NCBI GenBank assembly: GCA_910587735.1
Contig: CAJUNT010000002.1
Coordinates: forward strand, 1-64,000
Length of the DNA: 64,000 bases
Direction: 5' to 3'
Source: an uncultured Clostridia bacterium
Lineage (GTDB): Bacteria; Bacillota; Clostridia; Lachnospirales; Anaerotignaceae
Shown here: piece after piece, positions 18,461 to 26,342 of the stretch
Numbering within the stretch: the first letter of the stretch is position 1
Layout: each line of letters starts with the position of its first letter
The notes under the pieces: generated by a model
The model's database searches: none
What the model was told of the DNA's origin: nothing
Seen by the model: only the letters and a program-made list of their open reading frames with translations
Made by a program: the position numbers and the translations under genes

Positions 18461-19246
18461 ATGTATACAATGGGAGTTGATGTTGGTTCTGCATCTTCTA
18501 AAGTTGTAATATTAGAAGATGGAGAGCGCATCGTTGCCGCAGAAGTCGTTCAAGTTGGAACAGGTTCTTCTGGTCCACAAAGGGCTTTAGAGCAAGCTTA
18601 TGAAAAAAGTGGCTTGAAGAGAGAAGACATTACAAAATTAGTAGCAACAGGCTATGGACGTTTTGCATTTGAAGATGCTGATAAACAAATTAGTGAAATC
18701 AGTTGTCATGCAAAAGGTATATTTCATTTGGTACCTACTGCACGTACCATCATTGACATTGGCGGACAAGATGCAAAAGCAATCCGTCTTGACAATAGAG
18801 GAAACGTAAAGCAGTTTTTTATGAATGATAAATGTGCAGCAGGCACAGGTAGATTTCTTGACGTTATGGCAAGAGTTCTGGAAACAACAATAGACGATAT
18901 GGCTGAATGTGATGCAAAAGCAGAACAGGCGGCTTCTATCAGCAGTACTTGTACCGTATTCGCTGAATCTGAGGTGATTTCTCAGTTATCAAAAGGCGTT
19001 GACAAAAACAGCATTATAAAGGGTGTGCATCAATCCGTTGCAAGTAAGGCGTGCGGTCTTGCTTACAGAGGCGGTTTGGAGGATGATGTTGTTATGACAG
19101 GCGGCGTTGCAAAAAATGCCGGTGTGGTACGAGCAATTGCGAGAGAATTAAAAAAAGAAGTTATTGTGGCACCAAACCCACAAACAACAGGTGCTCTCGG
19201 TGCGGCATTGTTCGCATACGAAGAAGCAAAAAAGCAAAAAATTTAA
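18461..19246 (+). CDS. lcdC: 2-Hydroxyacyl-CoA dehydratase activator (lactoyl-CoA dehydratase activase)
   Basis: ATP-driven one-electron donor ('archerase') that activates the dehydratase encoded next. It has the ASKHA ATPase fold: phosphate-binding GVDVGSASSK at 5-14, a second loop DIGGQDAK near 99-106 and the adenosine motif MTGGVAKN. The two cysteines that hold the inter-subunit [4Fe-4S] cluster of the homodimer are Cys125 (NDKCAAGTG) and Cys164 (SSTCTVF). At 261 residues it is the family length. It is first in the operon, before lcdA and lcdB. Confidence 0.95.
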   Translation: MYTMGVDVGSASSKVVILEDGERIVAAEVVQVGTGSSGPQRALEQAYEKSGLKREDITKLVATGYGRFAFEDADKQISEISCHAKGIFHLVPTARTIIDIGGQDAKAIRLDNRGNVKQFFMNDKCAAGTGRFLDVMARVLETTIDDMAECDAKAEQAASISSTCTVFAESEVISQLSKGVDKNSIIKGVHQSVASKACGLAYRGGLEDDVVMTGGVAKNAGVVRAIARELKKEVIVAPNPQTTGALGAALFAYEEAKKQKI

Positions 19247-19262
19247 AGAAAGAGGGATTAGA

Positions 19263-20534
19263 ATGAGTATAACAACAGAAGGCATGAAAGCAAAAGAATT
19301 GTTGGCATACTATCAGGCAAAAGCTGATCAGGATGCAAGAGATGCAAAAGCAAGAGGCGACTTAGTTTGTTGGTCTGCTTCTGTAGCTCCACCAGAATTT
19401 TGCGTAACAATGGGTATTGCTATGATTTACCCAGAAACACACGCAGCTGGTATCGGCGCAAAAAAAGGCGCATTGGATATGTTGGAAGTTGCAGATAGAA
19501 AAGGTTACTCCATTGACTGCTGTTCTTATGGTCGTGTAAATATGGGCTATATGGAATTGTTAAAAGAGCAGGCTATAACAGGTAAAACACCTGAAGTACT
19601 CGCTAACTCTCCAGCAGCAAAAGTGCCACTGCCTGACTTAGTAATTACATGTAACAATATTTGTAATACATTGTTAAAATGGTATGAAAACCTTGCAGTA
19701 GAATTAGATATTCCTTGTATCGTAATTGACGTACCATTTAACCACACAATGCCTATTCCTGAATATGCAAAAGCATATATTGCTGACCAGTTCAGAAATG
19801 CAATTTCTCAGTTGGAAGTAATTTGTGGCAGACCTTTTGACTACAAAAAATTCCAAGAAGTAAAAGACCAGACACAACGTTCTGTATATCAATGGAACAG
19901 AATTGCAAAAATGTCTTCTTATAAACCATCTCCATTGAACTGCTTTGATTTATTCAACTACATGGCATTAATCGTTGCTTGTAGAAGTTTGGATTACGCT
20001 GAAATCACATTCAAGAAATTTGCTGATGAGTTGGAAGCAAATCTTGAAGCTGGTATTTATGCATTTAAAGGTGCAGAAAAAACTCGTGTAACATGGGAAG
20101 GTATTGCTGTATGGCCATACTTAGGACACACATTTAAATCATTGAAATCACTTGGCAGCATTATGACAGGTTCTGCATATCCAGGACTTTGGGATTTACA
20201 TTATGATGCACATGATGATTCTCTTCATTCTATGGCAGAAGCATATACAAGAATTTATATCAATACTTGCCTTGAAAACAAAGTTAATGTTCTGTTGAAC
20301 ATTGTAAATGGTGGAAAATGCGATGGTATCGTTTACCACTTGAACAGAAGCTGTAAATTAATGAGCTTCTTGAATGTAGAAACAGCAGAAATTATTAAAG
20401 AAAAAACAGGCCTGCCATATGTAAGCTTTGACGGCGACCAGACAGACCCTCGTAACTTTGCACCAGCACAGTTCGATACACGTGTTCAAGCTCTGGCTGA
20501 AATGATGGAAGCTAATTTAGCAGCAGCAGAATAA
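19263..20534 (+). CDS. lcdA: Lactoyl-CoA dehydratase alpha subunit
   Basis: Large subunit of an iron-sulfur 2-hydroxyacyl-CoA dehydratase that converts (R)-lactoyl-CoA to acryloyl-CoA by a ketyl-radical route. It belongs to the HgdA/FldB/LcdA family. Recognisable blocks include LVCWSASVAPPEFC near 29-42, CNNICNTLLKWYENL with candidate cluster cysteines, and GGKCDGIVYHLNRSCK near 355-370. I recall the C. propionicum LcdA as almost identical in these blocks, which favours lactoyl-CoA over other substrates. ATG 19263 (423 residues) is chosen; the longer reading would run into lcdC. Confidence 0.9.
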   Translation: MSITTEGMKAKELLAYYQAKADQDARDAKARGDLVCWSASVAPPEFCVTMGIAMIYPETHAAGIGAKKGALDMLEVADRKGYSIDCCSYGRVNMGYMELLKEQAITGKTPEVLANSPAAKVPLPDLVITCNNICNTLLKWYENLAVELDIPCIVIDVPFNHTMPIPEYAKAYIADQFRNAISQLEVICGRPFDYKKFQEVKDQTQRSVYQWNRIAKMSSYKPSPLNCFDLFNYMALIVACRSLDYAEITFKKFADELEANLEAGIYAFKGAEKTRVTWEGIAVWPYLGHTFKSLKSLGSIMTGSAYPGLWDLHYDAHDDSLHSMAEAYTRIYINTCLENKVNVLLNIVNGGKCDGIVYHLNRSCKLMSFLNVETAEIIKEKTGLPYVSFDGDQTDPRNFAPAQFDTRVQALAEMMEANLAAAE

Positions 20535-20548
20535 GGGGGAGAAGAATA

Positions 20549-21670
20549 ATGAGTAGAGTTGAAGATATTTTAAAACAATTAGCAGACGTTGCAGCAAATC
20601 CAAAAAAAGCAATGGATGATTATAAAGCTGAAACAGGAAAAGGCGCTATTGGTATCATGCCTTTGTATGCACCAGAAGAATTAGTTCACGCAACAGGATA
20701 CCTCCCTATGGGTATTTGGGGCGGACAAAAACAAATTGCAAAAGCACGTACATATTTGCCTCCATTTGCTTGTTCTATTATGCAGCAAATTATGGAATTA
20801 CAATGTGAAGGCGCTTATGATGATTTAGCAGCAGTATTGATTTCTGTACCTTGTGACACATTGAAATGCTTAAGCCAGAAATGGAAAGGCACATCACCTA
20901 CAATCGTGTTTACACACCCACAAAACAGACCTCTTGAAGCTGCAAATAAATTCTTAGTAGAAGAATATAAATTAGTAAAAACAAAATTAGAAAAAGTTGT
21001 TGGCGCTACAATTACTAACTCTGCAATTGAAGAATCTATTAAAGTTTACAATGAAAACAGAGCAGTTATGAGAGAATTTGTAAAAGTAGCAGCAGACTAT
21101 CCACAAGTAATTGACCCAGTTGCTCGTCATGCTGTATTCAAATCCAGAATGTTTATGGAAAAATCCAAACACACAGCATTAGTTAGAGAATTGATTGATG
21201 GAATTAAAGCATCTCCAGTACAACCTTGGGACGGCAAGAAAGTGATACTTACAGGTATTATGGCAGAACCAAACGAATTACTTGACATATTCAAAGAATT
21301 TGGTGTTGCAATCGTTGCTGACGACTTGGCACAAGAATCCAGACAAATTCGTACAGATGTTATTGACGGAGAAGAAGGACCTCTTTACAGATTGGCAAAA
21401 CAATGGCAACAATTCTATGGCTGTGCTGTGGCAACAGATACAAAGAAAATCCGTGGCAAAATGCTTATGGATATGGTTGCTCAAACAGACGCAGATGCAG
21501 TTATCGTTTGTATGATGAAATTCTGTGACCCAGAAGAATGGGATTACCCAGTATATTACAGACAATTTGAAGAAAAAGGCATTAAGAGCCTCATGATTGA
21601 AGTTGACCAAGAAGCGACTGCATTTGAACAAGTTAGAACAAGAGTACAGAGCTTTGTAGAAAATATGTAA
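20549..21670 (+). CDS. lcdB: Lactoyl-CoA dehydratase beta subunit
   Basis: Small subunit partner of LcdA, HgdB/FldC/LcdB family, 373 residues, the expected length. GIMPLYAPEELVHATGYLP near 32-50 is the family's N-terminal signature. Candidate cluster cysteines lie in CDTLKC near 108-113 and in VIVCMMKFCDPEEWDYP near 325. It follows lcdA by 14 bp with GGGGGAG as ribosome site. An intercistronic hairpin separates it from pct. Confidence 0.9.
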   Translation: MSRVEDILKQLADVAANPKKAMDDYKAETGKGAIGIMPLYAPEELVHATGYLPMGIWGGQKQIAKARTYLPPFACSIMQQIMELQCEGAYDDLAAVLISVPCDTLKCLSQKWKGTSPTIVFTHPQNRPLEAANKFLVEEYKLVKTKLEKVVGATITNSAIEESIKVYNENRAVMREFVKVAADYPQVIDPVARHAVFKSRMFMEKSKHTALVRELIDGIKASPVQPWDGKKVILTGIMAEPNELLDIFKEFGVAIVADDLAQESRQIRTDVIDGEEGPLYRLAKQWQQFYGCAVATDTKKIRGKMLMDMVAQTDADAVIVCMMKFCDPEEWDYPVYYRQFEEKGIKSLMIEVDQEATAFEQVRTRVQSFVENM

Positions 21671-21681
21671 TATTTTTATAG

Positions 21682-21704
21682 GGGACAGCTCTTGGAGTTG
21701 TCCC
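21682..21704 (+). terminator. Intercistronic hairpin between lcdB and pct
   Basis: GGGACAGCTC pairs with GAGTTGTCCC around a 3-nt loop. No T tract follows (TTCATTATT), so it more likely tunes or stabilises message between lcdB and pct than ends it. Confidence 0.5.
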
Positions 21705-21738
21705 TTCATTATTAAAAAATATAGGAGGCTTTTTGTTT

Positions 21739-23301
21739 ATGAGAAAAGTGAAAATTATCACAGCAGCAGAAGCAGCAAACTTAGTTGAAGATGGCGATAC
21801 ATTAACCACTAGCGGTTTTGTTGGCAGTTCTATACCAGAAGCATTAAATAAAGCAGTTGAAAAAAGATTTCTTGAAACAGGACACCCAAGCAATATTACA
21901 TATATTTATGCTGGTTCTCAAGGAAACAGAGACGGCAGAGGTGGCGAACATTACGCTCACAAAGGTCTTTTGAAAAGATTTATCGCTGGACACTGGGCAA
22001 CAGTTCCTGCACTTGGAAAAATGGCTTTAAATAATGAAATGGAAGCATACAATGTTTCTCAAGGTGCTTTAGTTCAATTATTTAGAGAAATTGCTGGACA
22101 TAGACCTGGTATATTAACTAAAATTGGTATGGGAACATTTATCGACCCAAGAAATGGTGGCGGTAAAGTAAACGATGTAACAAAAGAAGATATTGTAAAA
22201 TTGGTTAATTTTGAAGGAGAAGATTATCTTTTCTATCCTTCTTTCCCTATCAATGTTGCATTTATTAGAGGTACATATGCTGATGAAAGTGGTAACATTA
22301 CATTAGAAAAAGAAGTTGCTCCATTGGAAGCTACTTCTGTTGCACAAGCTACAAAAAATTCTGACGGAAAAGGTATTGTAGTTGTTCAGGTAGAAAGAAT
22401 TGTAAAAAATGGTACATTAGATCCTCGTAATGTTAGAATACCTGGTATTTATGTTGACTATGTTGTTGTAGCAGACCCTGCTGACCATCAACAATCACTT
22501 GACTGGGATTATGACCCAACTCTTTCTGGTGAAAAGAGAGCTCCAGATGTTGCTCCTGCTCCATTGCCATTGAGTGCAAAGAAAATTATTGGTAGACGTG
22601 GTGTATTGGAATTAGAAAAAGATGTTGTTGTAAACTTGGGCGTTGGTGCTCCTGAATATGTTGCATCTGTAGCAAGCGAAGAAGGCATTGGCGATTACAT
22701 GACATTGACAGCAGAAAGTGGTGCAATTGGTGGCGTTCCTCAGGGCGGTGCACAATTTGGCTCTACAAGAAATGCTGATGCATTGATTGAACACGCTTAT
22801 CAATTTGACTTCTATGATGGTGGCGGACTTGACTTTGCATATCTTGGACTTGCTGAATGTGATGAAAAAGGTAACATTAACGTTTCCAGATTTGGTCCTA
22901 AAATTGCAGGCTGTGGCGGTTTCATCAATATTACTCAAAATTCACCAAAAGTATTCTTCTGCGGAACATTTACAGCTGGTGGATTAAAAGTAAAAGTTGT
23001 AGACGGCAAAGTTGTAATTGAACAAGAAGGAAAACAGAAAAAATTCATTAAACAAGTTGGACAGGTAACATTTAATGGTGATATTGCTTTACAAAATAAA
23101 CAACAAGTAATGTATATCACAGAAAGATGTGTATTTGAATTAAAAGCTGATGGTTTGCATTTGACAGAAATTGCACCTGGCATTGACCTTCAAAAAGATA
23201 TACTTGACCAAATGGAATTTAAACCAGTTATTGAGGGCGAACCAAAATTAATGGATGCACGTTTGTTTGCAGATGCCCTTATGGGATTAAAAGAAGACTA
23301 A
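21739..23301 (+). CDS. pct: Propionate CoA-transferase
   Basis: Family I CoA-transferase that moves CoA between propionyl-CoA (or acetyl-CoA) and lactate, starting and closing the acrylate pathway. The N-terminal half holds GSQGNRDGRG and GTFIDPRNGGGKVND. The catalytic glutamate is Glu326 in LTAESGAIGG, the position known as the CoA-thioester residue in C. propionicum Pct. At 520 residues it is the normal single-chain (fused alpha-beta) form. ATG 21739 is preceded by AGGAGG; the TTG two codons earlier is not needed. It is last in the operon, with a strong terminator after it. Confidence 0.93.
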   Translation: MRKVKIITAAEAANLVEDGDTLTTSGFVGSSIPEALNKAVEKRFLETGHPSNITYIYAGSQGNRDGRGGEHYAHKGLLKRFIAGHWATVPALGKMALNNEMEAYNVSQGALVQLFREIAGHRPGILTKIGMGTFIDPRNGGGKVNDVTKEDIVKLVNFEGEDYLFYPSFPINVAFIRGTYADESGNITLEKEVAPLEATSVAQATKNSDGKGIVVVQVERIVKNGTLDPRNVRIPGIYVDYVVVADPADHQQSLDWDYDPTLSGEKRAPDVAPAPLPLSAKKIIGRRGVLELEKDVVVNLGVGAPEYVASVASEEGIGDYMTLTAESGAIGGVPQGGAQFGSTRNADALIEHAYQFDFYDGGGLDFAYLGLAECDEKGNINVSRFGPKIAGCGGFINITQNSPKVFFCGTFTAGGLKVKVVDGKVVIEQEGKQKKFIKQVGQVTFNGDIALQNKQQVMYITERCVFELKADGLHLTEIAPGIDLQKDILDQMEFKPVIEGEPKLMDARLFADALMGLKED

Positions 23302-23307
23302 TCAATA

Positions 23308-23340
23308 CAAAAGGAGCAGTTATGGCACTGCTCCTTTTAT
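23308..23340. terminator. Terminator after pct
   Basis: AAAAGGAGCAGT and its exact complement surround a 6-nt loop and end in TTTTAT. It overlaps the 3' end of the convergent LysR relic. Confidence 0.88.
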
Positions 23341-23918
23341 AATGTCAATAAATAATTTCATTGCAGGGCTTAACCATTTATTTTTATGACAAGCATATAC
23401 AGCAGTTATATTTGAATGAGTAGTATTTGTATCAATTTTTACTAATTCTCCACTTTATTAATTCAGATTGCACAGTGAATCTTGGTAAATAGGAAATTCC
23501 AATATTATTTTTTACTAAATTTTTAATCGTAGGAATACTCCATAATTCTATGGTATGACCTAATGTAATTGATTTTTGCTGTAAATATCTTTCAAATATT
23601 TGCTTAAAAATGCAATTCGTTTCATTGATGATAAATACTAAAAGTATATAAAGTAATTTTATAACAACCAATATTATGAGATATGATATTAGAGTTTAAA
23701 CCTCCTACATCTTCATAAAAAATTCCTAAGTCAAGTATACCATTTAATATGCTATCGCATATATCATAACAATTCATAAAACGAAGAAATAATTTTGTTT
23801 TTTGTGCAATATTATGAAATTCTTTTATTATATTAGGAATTTTATAATATAGTAATGTTTCACCTACACCGATATATAATACTCCTTGATATTCTGATAG
23901 CAGATACAGATAATGAAA
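23320..23918 (-). pseudogene. LysR-family transcriptional regulator, truncated and frameshifted
   Basis: Reading the minus strand in pieces gives a LysR effector-binding domain. 23918-23650 encodes YQGVLYIGVGETL, FLRFMNCYDICDSI and LNGILDLGIFYEDVG. 23660-23455 in another frame encodes NETNCIFKQIFERYL and NLVKNNIGISYLPRFTV. 23452-23320 in a third register encodes GELVKIDTNTTHSNIT and NKWLSPAMKLFID, with a TAA at 23320-23322. There are two frameshifts and an apparent short deletion near the first. The whole DNA-binding N-terminus (about 90 residues) is absent, and the break lies exactly where a dispersed repeat begins. It cannot be a working regulator. Confidence 0.85.
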
Positions 23919-24055
23919 AGAGAGTGTCCAAAAAAAGTAATTTTAAAAATAATTTTTATTTCTGTTTGTCATCAGGAGAACGAAGTTTTCCACAAAAGTT
24001 TTGCCTCGCTTTGGGGAAAGAGGGTAAGGTTTGGAGTAACGCTCCAAGATTTTAA
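23919..24055 (+). repeat. Second, diverged copy of the MITE-like element
   Basis: Shares GAGTGT...TTTTAAAAATAATTTTTATTTCTGTTT and CCTCGCTTT/GGGGAAAG with the reverse complement of 4718-4865. It has an extra 20-nt hairpin insert (GGAGAAC/GTTTTCC) and a different right part containing the hairpin TTGGAG/CTCCAA. The outer GTCAAAG ends are missing. It borders the LysR relic. Any reading frames here are chance. Confidence 0.55.
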
Positions 24056-24068
24056 CAGAAGAATATTG

Positions 24069-24140
24069 TTTTATTTGCAGATACTGTCTGTACCTGTAAA
24101 CTTTATTGAAAGAAAGTTTGACAGAGAACTTTATCTTTTG
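24069..24140 (+). repeat. Structured repeat, copy B
   Basis: Aligns along about 70 nt with the reverse complement of 25711-25788. Shared blocks are ACCTGTAAACTTT / ACCTGCAAACTTT, AAAGTTTGACA and AACTTTAT. The hairpin GCAGA/TCTGT here replaces GTGGA/TCCAC there, with both arms changed. AAACTTTATT can pair with the following AAAGTTT. Confidence 0.55.
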
Positions 24141-24203
24141 CTAACACAATGATGTCACTATTTAGAAAGCAACATCCTCATGGTTTTAAATGTATGTTTA
24201 GCC

Positions 24204-24326
24204 ATTCTCAATAAAAATAAAATTATACAACATATATTTCAAAAAAATAGTTTTCTGTATTGTAGAACAGTATGGTTTGTAGATAGTGATAAAATTGCTT
24301 TTGAAAAAATATTAAATAATAAATAG
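24204..24326 (+). pseudogene. Unrecognised gene fragment
   Basis: A 40-codon open stretch ending in TAG, without its own start or ribosome site. It encodes a protein-like sequence (YCRTVWFVDSDKIAFEKIL near the end). It looks like the C-terminus of a decayed gene, but I cannot assign a family. It lies in the same decay zone as the LysR relic and may be chance. Confidence 0.25.
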
Positions 24327-24443
24327 AATGCATTATATTTATTTTACTGAAATATTGCAATGTACTTTTCGTCGTGGTATACTAAAAAAGATAGAAAAAC
24401 TATAAAATATTGTGCAATATATATAAGAAAGGAAGCGGCGAAT

Positions 24444-25637
24444 ATGGAATTTGTAAAAAGAACATGGGCAGAAATTGATTTAGATGCATTAGAGTATAAC
24501 ATCAAAAATATAAAGGCTTCTTTAAAAGGAGAACACCTGTTAATGGGCATTGTAAAGGCAGATGCTTATGGACATGGTGATGGTATCATTGCTAAAAAAT
24601 TAGCAGAAAATGGATTTGACTGGTTCGGCGTTTCTAATATAGAGGAAGGTATTAGCTTGCGTCGTCAAGGTATTACACAGCCTATACTGATATTAGGTTA
24701 TACACCTGTGGAATGTGCTAAAATGCTTTCTGATGAAAAAATAACACAAGCAATTATATCATTAGATTATGCAAAGGCACTCCATGCAGAGGCAGAAAAA
24801 GCAGGCGTTGTAGTAGATGGACACATTAAATTGGATACAGGTATGACAAGAGTAGGTTTCCAATGTAATGATGATAATTTTGAACATTCTGCTGATGAAA
24901 TCAAAGAAGTATTTTCAATGAAAAATATCCATATTACAGGTACATTTACACATCATGCGGTAGCAGATACATATAGTGGAGATTGCCCTCAATTTACAGA
25001 AATGCAGTTTGACCGTTTTCAAAAAATGATAAAAGTATGTCAGCAAAAAGGTTTGGATATGGGTATTTGTCATTGTGCAAACAGTGCTACAACAATTAGC
25101 TATCCAGAAAAACAACTTGATATGGTACGTTCAGGCATTATTACATATGGTATGCTCCCTTCTGATGAATGTGAAGGCAGAATTGATTTAAAACCACTTA
25201 TGACATTAAAAACATCTATTGCTCTTGTGAAAAAAGTAGAAGCTGGTGCACAAATTAGCTATGGCAGAACATACACAGCAGATAAAGAAAGATTGATAGC
25301 TACTGTACCGATTGGCTATGCAGACGGATATAACAGAAATCTTTCTAATAGAGCTTGTATGTTAGTAAATGGAAAAAGAGCGCCTATTGTGGGACGTGTT
25401 TGTATGGACCAAACAATGATAGATGTTACAAATATTCCAGATGTAAAAATGGGTGATGAAGTTGTTGTATTTGGTAAACAAGGCGATGCTGTACTGCCTG
25501 TGGAAGAATTAGCGAATATGCTTTCTACTATTAACTATGAATTGCCTTGTGTTATTACGAAAAGAGTACCAAGAGTATATTATAAGGGTAATAAATTAGT
25601 AGGTGTGGTAAATCATGTTATGCATAGATATGAATAA
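24444..25637 (+). CDS. alr: Alanine racemase
   Basis: PLP enzyme that makes D-alanine for peptidoglycan. Lys38 in IVKADAYGHG binds PLP and Tyr273 in ISYGRTY is the second catalytic base. RVCMDQTMIDVT lies in the C-terminal beta domain. At 397 residues it is slightly longer than average but normal for Clostridia. ATG 24444 follows AAGGAAG; the upstream in-frame start at 24360 would add 28 non-homologous residues. It is monocistronic, flanked by repeats on both sides. Confidence 0.95.
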   Translation: MEFVKRTWAEIDLDALEYNIKNIKASLKGEHLLMGIVKADAYGHGDGIIAKKLAENGFDWFGVSNIEEGISLRRQGITQPILILGYTPVECAKMLSDEKITQAIISLDYAKALHAEAEKAGVVVDGHIKLDTGMTRVGFQCNDDNFEHSADEIKEVFSMKNIHITGTFTHHAVADTYSGDCPQFTEMQFDRFQKMIKVCQQKGLDMGICHCANSATTISYPEKQLDMVRSGIITYGMLPSDECEGRIDLKPLMTLKTSIALVKKVEAGAQISYGRTYTADKERLIATVPIGYADGYNRNLSNRACMLVNGKRAPIVGRVCMDQTMIDVTNIPDVKMGDEVVVFGKQGDAVLPVEELANMLSTINYELPCVITKRVPRVYYKGNKLVGVVNHVMHRYE

Positions 25638-25710
25638 AAATGAGAGTGGTAAATAAGCATTTAAAGCATTGAGAGTTTTGCTTTGTAAATAACGACATAA
25701 TTGTATTCGC

Positions 25711-25795
25711 AAAAAATAAAGTTTTTTGTCAAACTTTTTTGAAAAAAAGTTTGCAGGTGTGGACGGAATCCACAAAAAAGACTTTATTGACAGAC
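25711..25795 (-). repeat. Structured repeat, copy A (three-way-junction fold)
   Basis: An outer stem AATAAAG/CTTTATT (25715-25721 with 25782-25788) encloses two inner hairpins. One is AAACTTTTTT/AAAAAAGTTT. The other is TGTGGA/TCCACA with loop CGGAA. It is inverted relative to copy B at 24069-24140, so the pair brackets alr. I recall similar non-coding repeats in other Clostridia but cannot name the family. Confidence 0.6.
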
Positions 25796-25797
25796 TG

Positions 25798-25833
25798 AAA
25801 TCCGCTTACTATGATAAAGTAAGCGGATTTTTT
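25798..25833. terminator. Bidirectional terminator between alr and the HD gene
   Basis: AAATCCGCTTACT pairs with AGTAAGCGGATTT, with T6 on the plus side and T-rich sequence on the minus side. Confidence 0.85.
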
Positions 25834-25842
25834 ATATTTTAA

Positions 25843-26337
25843 TTATTTTTGCAAAAACATAGTATAAAATAATTGTTTACCAGATTTTGTTTGAAATATT
25901 TTATTGTAAACAGACTGCATTGCTTCTAATGTTTCATTGTGTTCATAACAATTTACAATAAAATCAGATTCTACTAATATTTGATAAGGAAGTGTATCAA
26001 TATTATCATAAGTGTGATGATGAGCAATAATATAACATACTTGTTCTATTACATCATTTTCAAATCCTAATTCAGTAAGCATTTTTTCGGCAACAGCACT
26101 GCCTTCTTTTTCCTGTAATTTTCCATTAGAGTAACCATATTTTTGTTCTGCAACTTTAATGCCTATATCATGAACATAACCAGATATTTCTGCAATCAAC
26201 TGTGTTTGCTCATCTACTTGTTCCATTTCACAAATTATTTTACAAAAAGACTGTACTTTTATAAAATGTTGTATTCTTTTAGGGTCACCAGAATAATATT
26301 GTATCATATTTTGACAAAGATTTAATAATTTTGACAA
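25843..26337 (-). CDS. HD-domain protein
   Basis: A 164-residue protein with one HD metal-dependent phosphohydrolase domain: SGYVHDIG holds the HD pair and AHHHTYDN the distal histidines. Substrate is unknown; related small HD proteins are hydrolases of nucleotides or of unknown substrates. The TTG start at 26337 is chosen because AGGAG lies 8 nt before it. The GTG at 26346 overlaps that site and the stop codon of the upstream gene. The gap to the lipoprotein gene is 5 nt, so they are cotranscribed. Confidence 0.8.
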   Translation of the reverse strand: MSKLLNLCQNMIQYYSGDPKRIQHFIKVQSFCKIICEMEQVDEQTQLIAEISGYVHDIGIKVAEQKYGYSNGKLQEKEGSAVAEKMLTELGFENDVIEQVCYIIAHHHTYDNIDTLPYQILVESDFIVNCYEHNETLEAMQSVYNKIFQTKSGKQLFYTMFLQK

Positions 26338-26342
26338 TAGTA

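Noticed and set aside
23855..24152. Two plus-strand open frames of 66 and 79 codons
   Set aside because: They run through the dispersed repeat and the LysR relic, have no ribosome site and resemble no protein.
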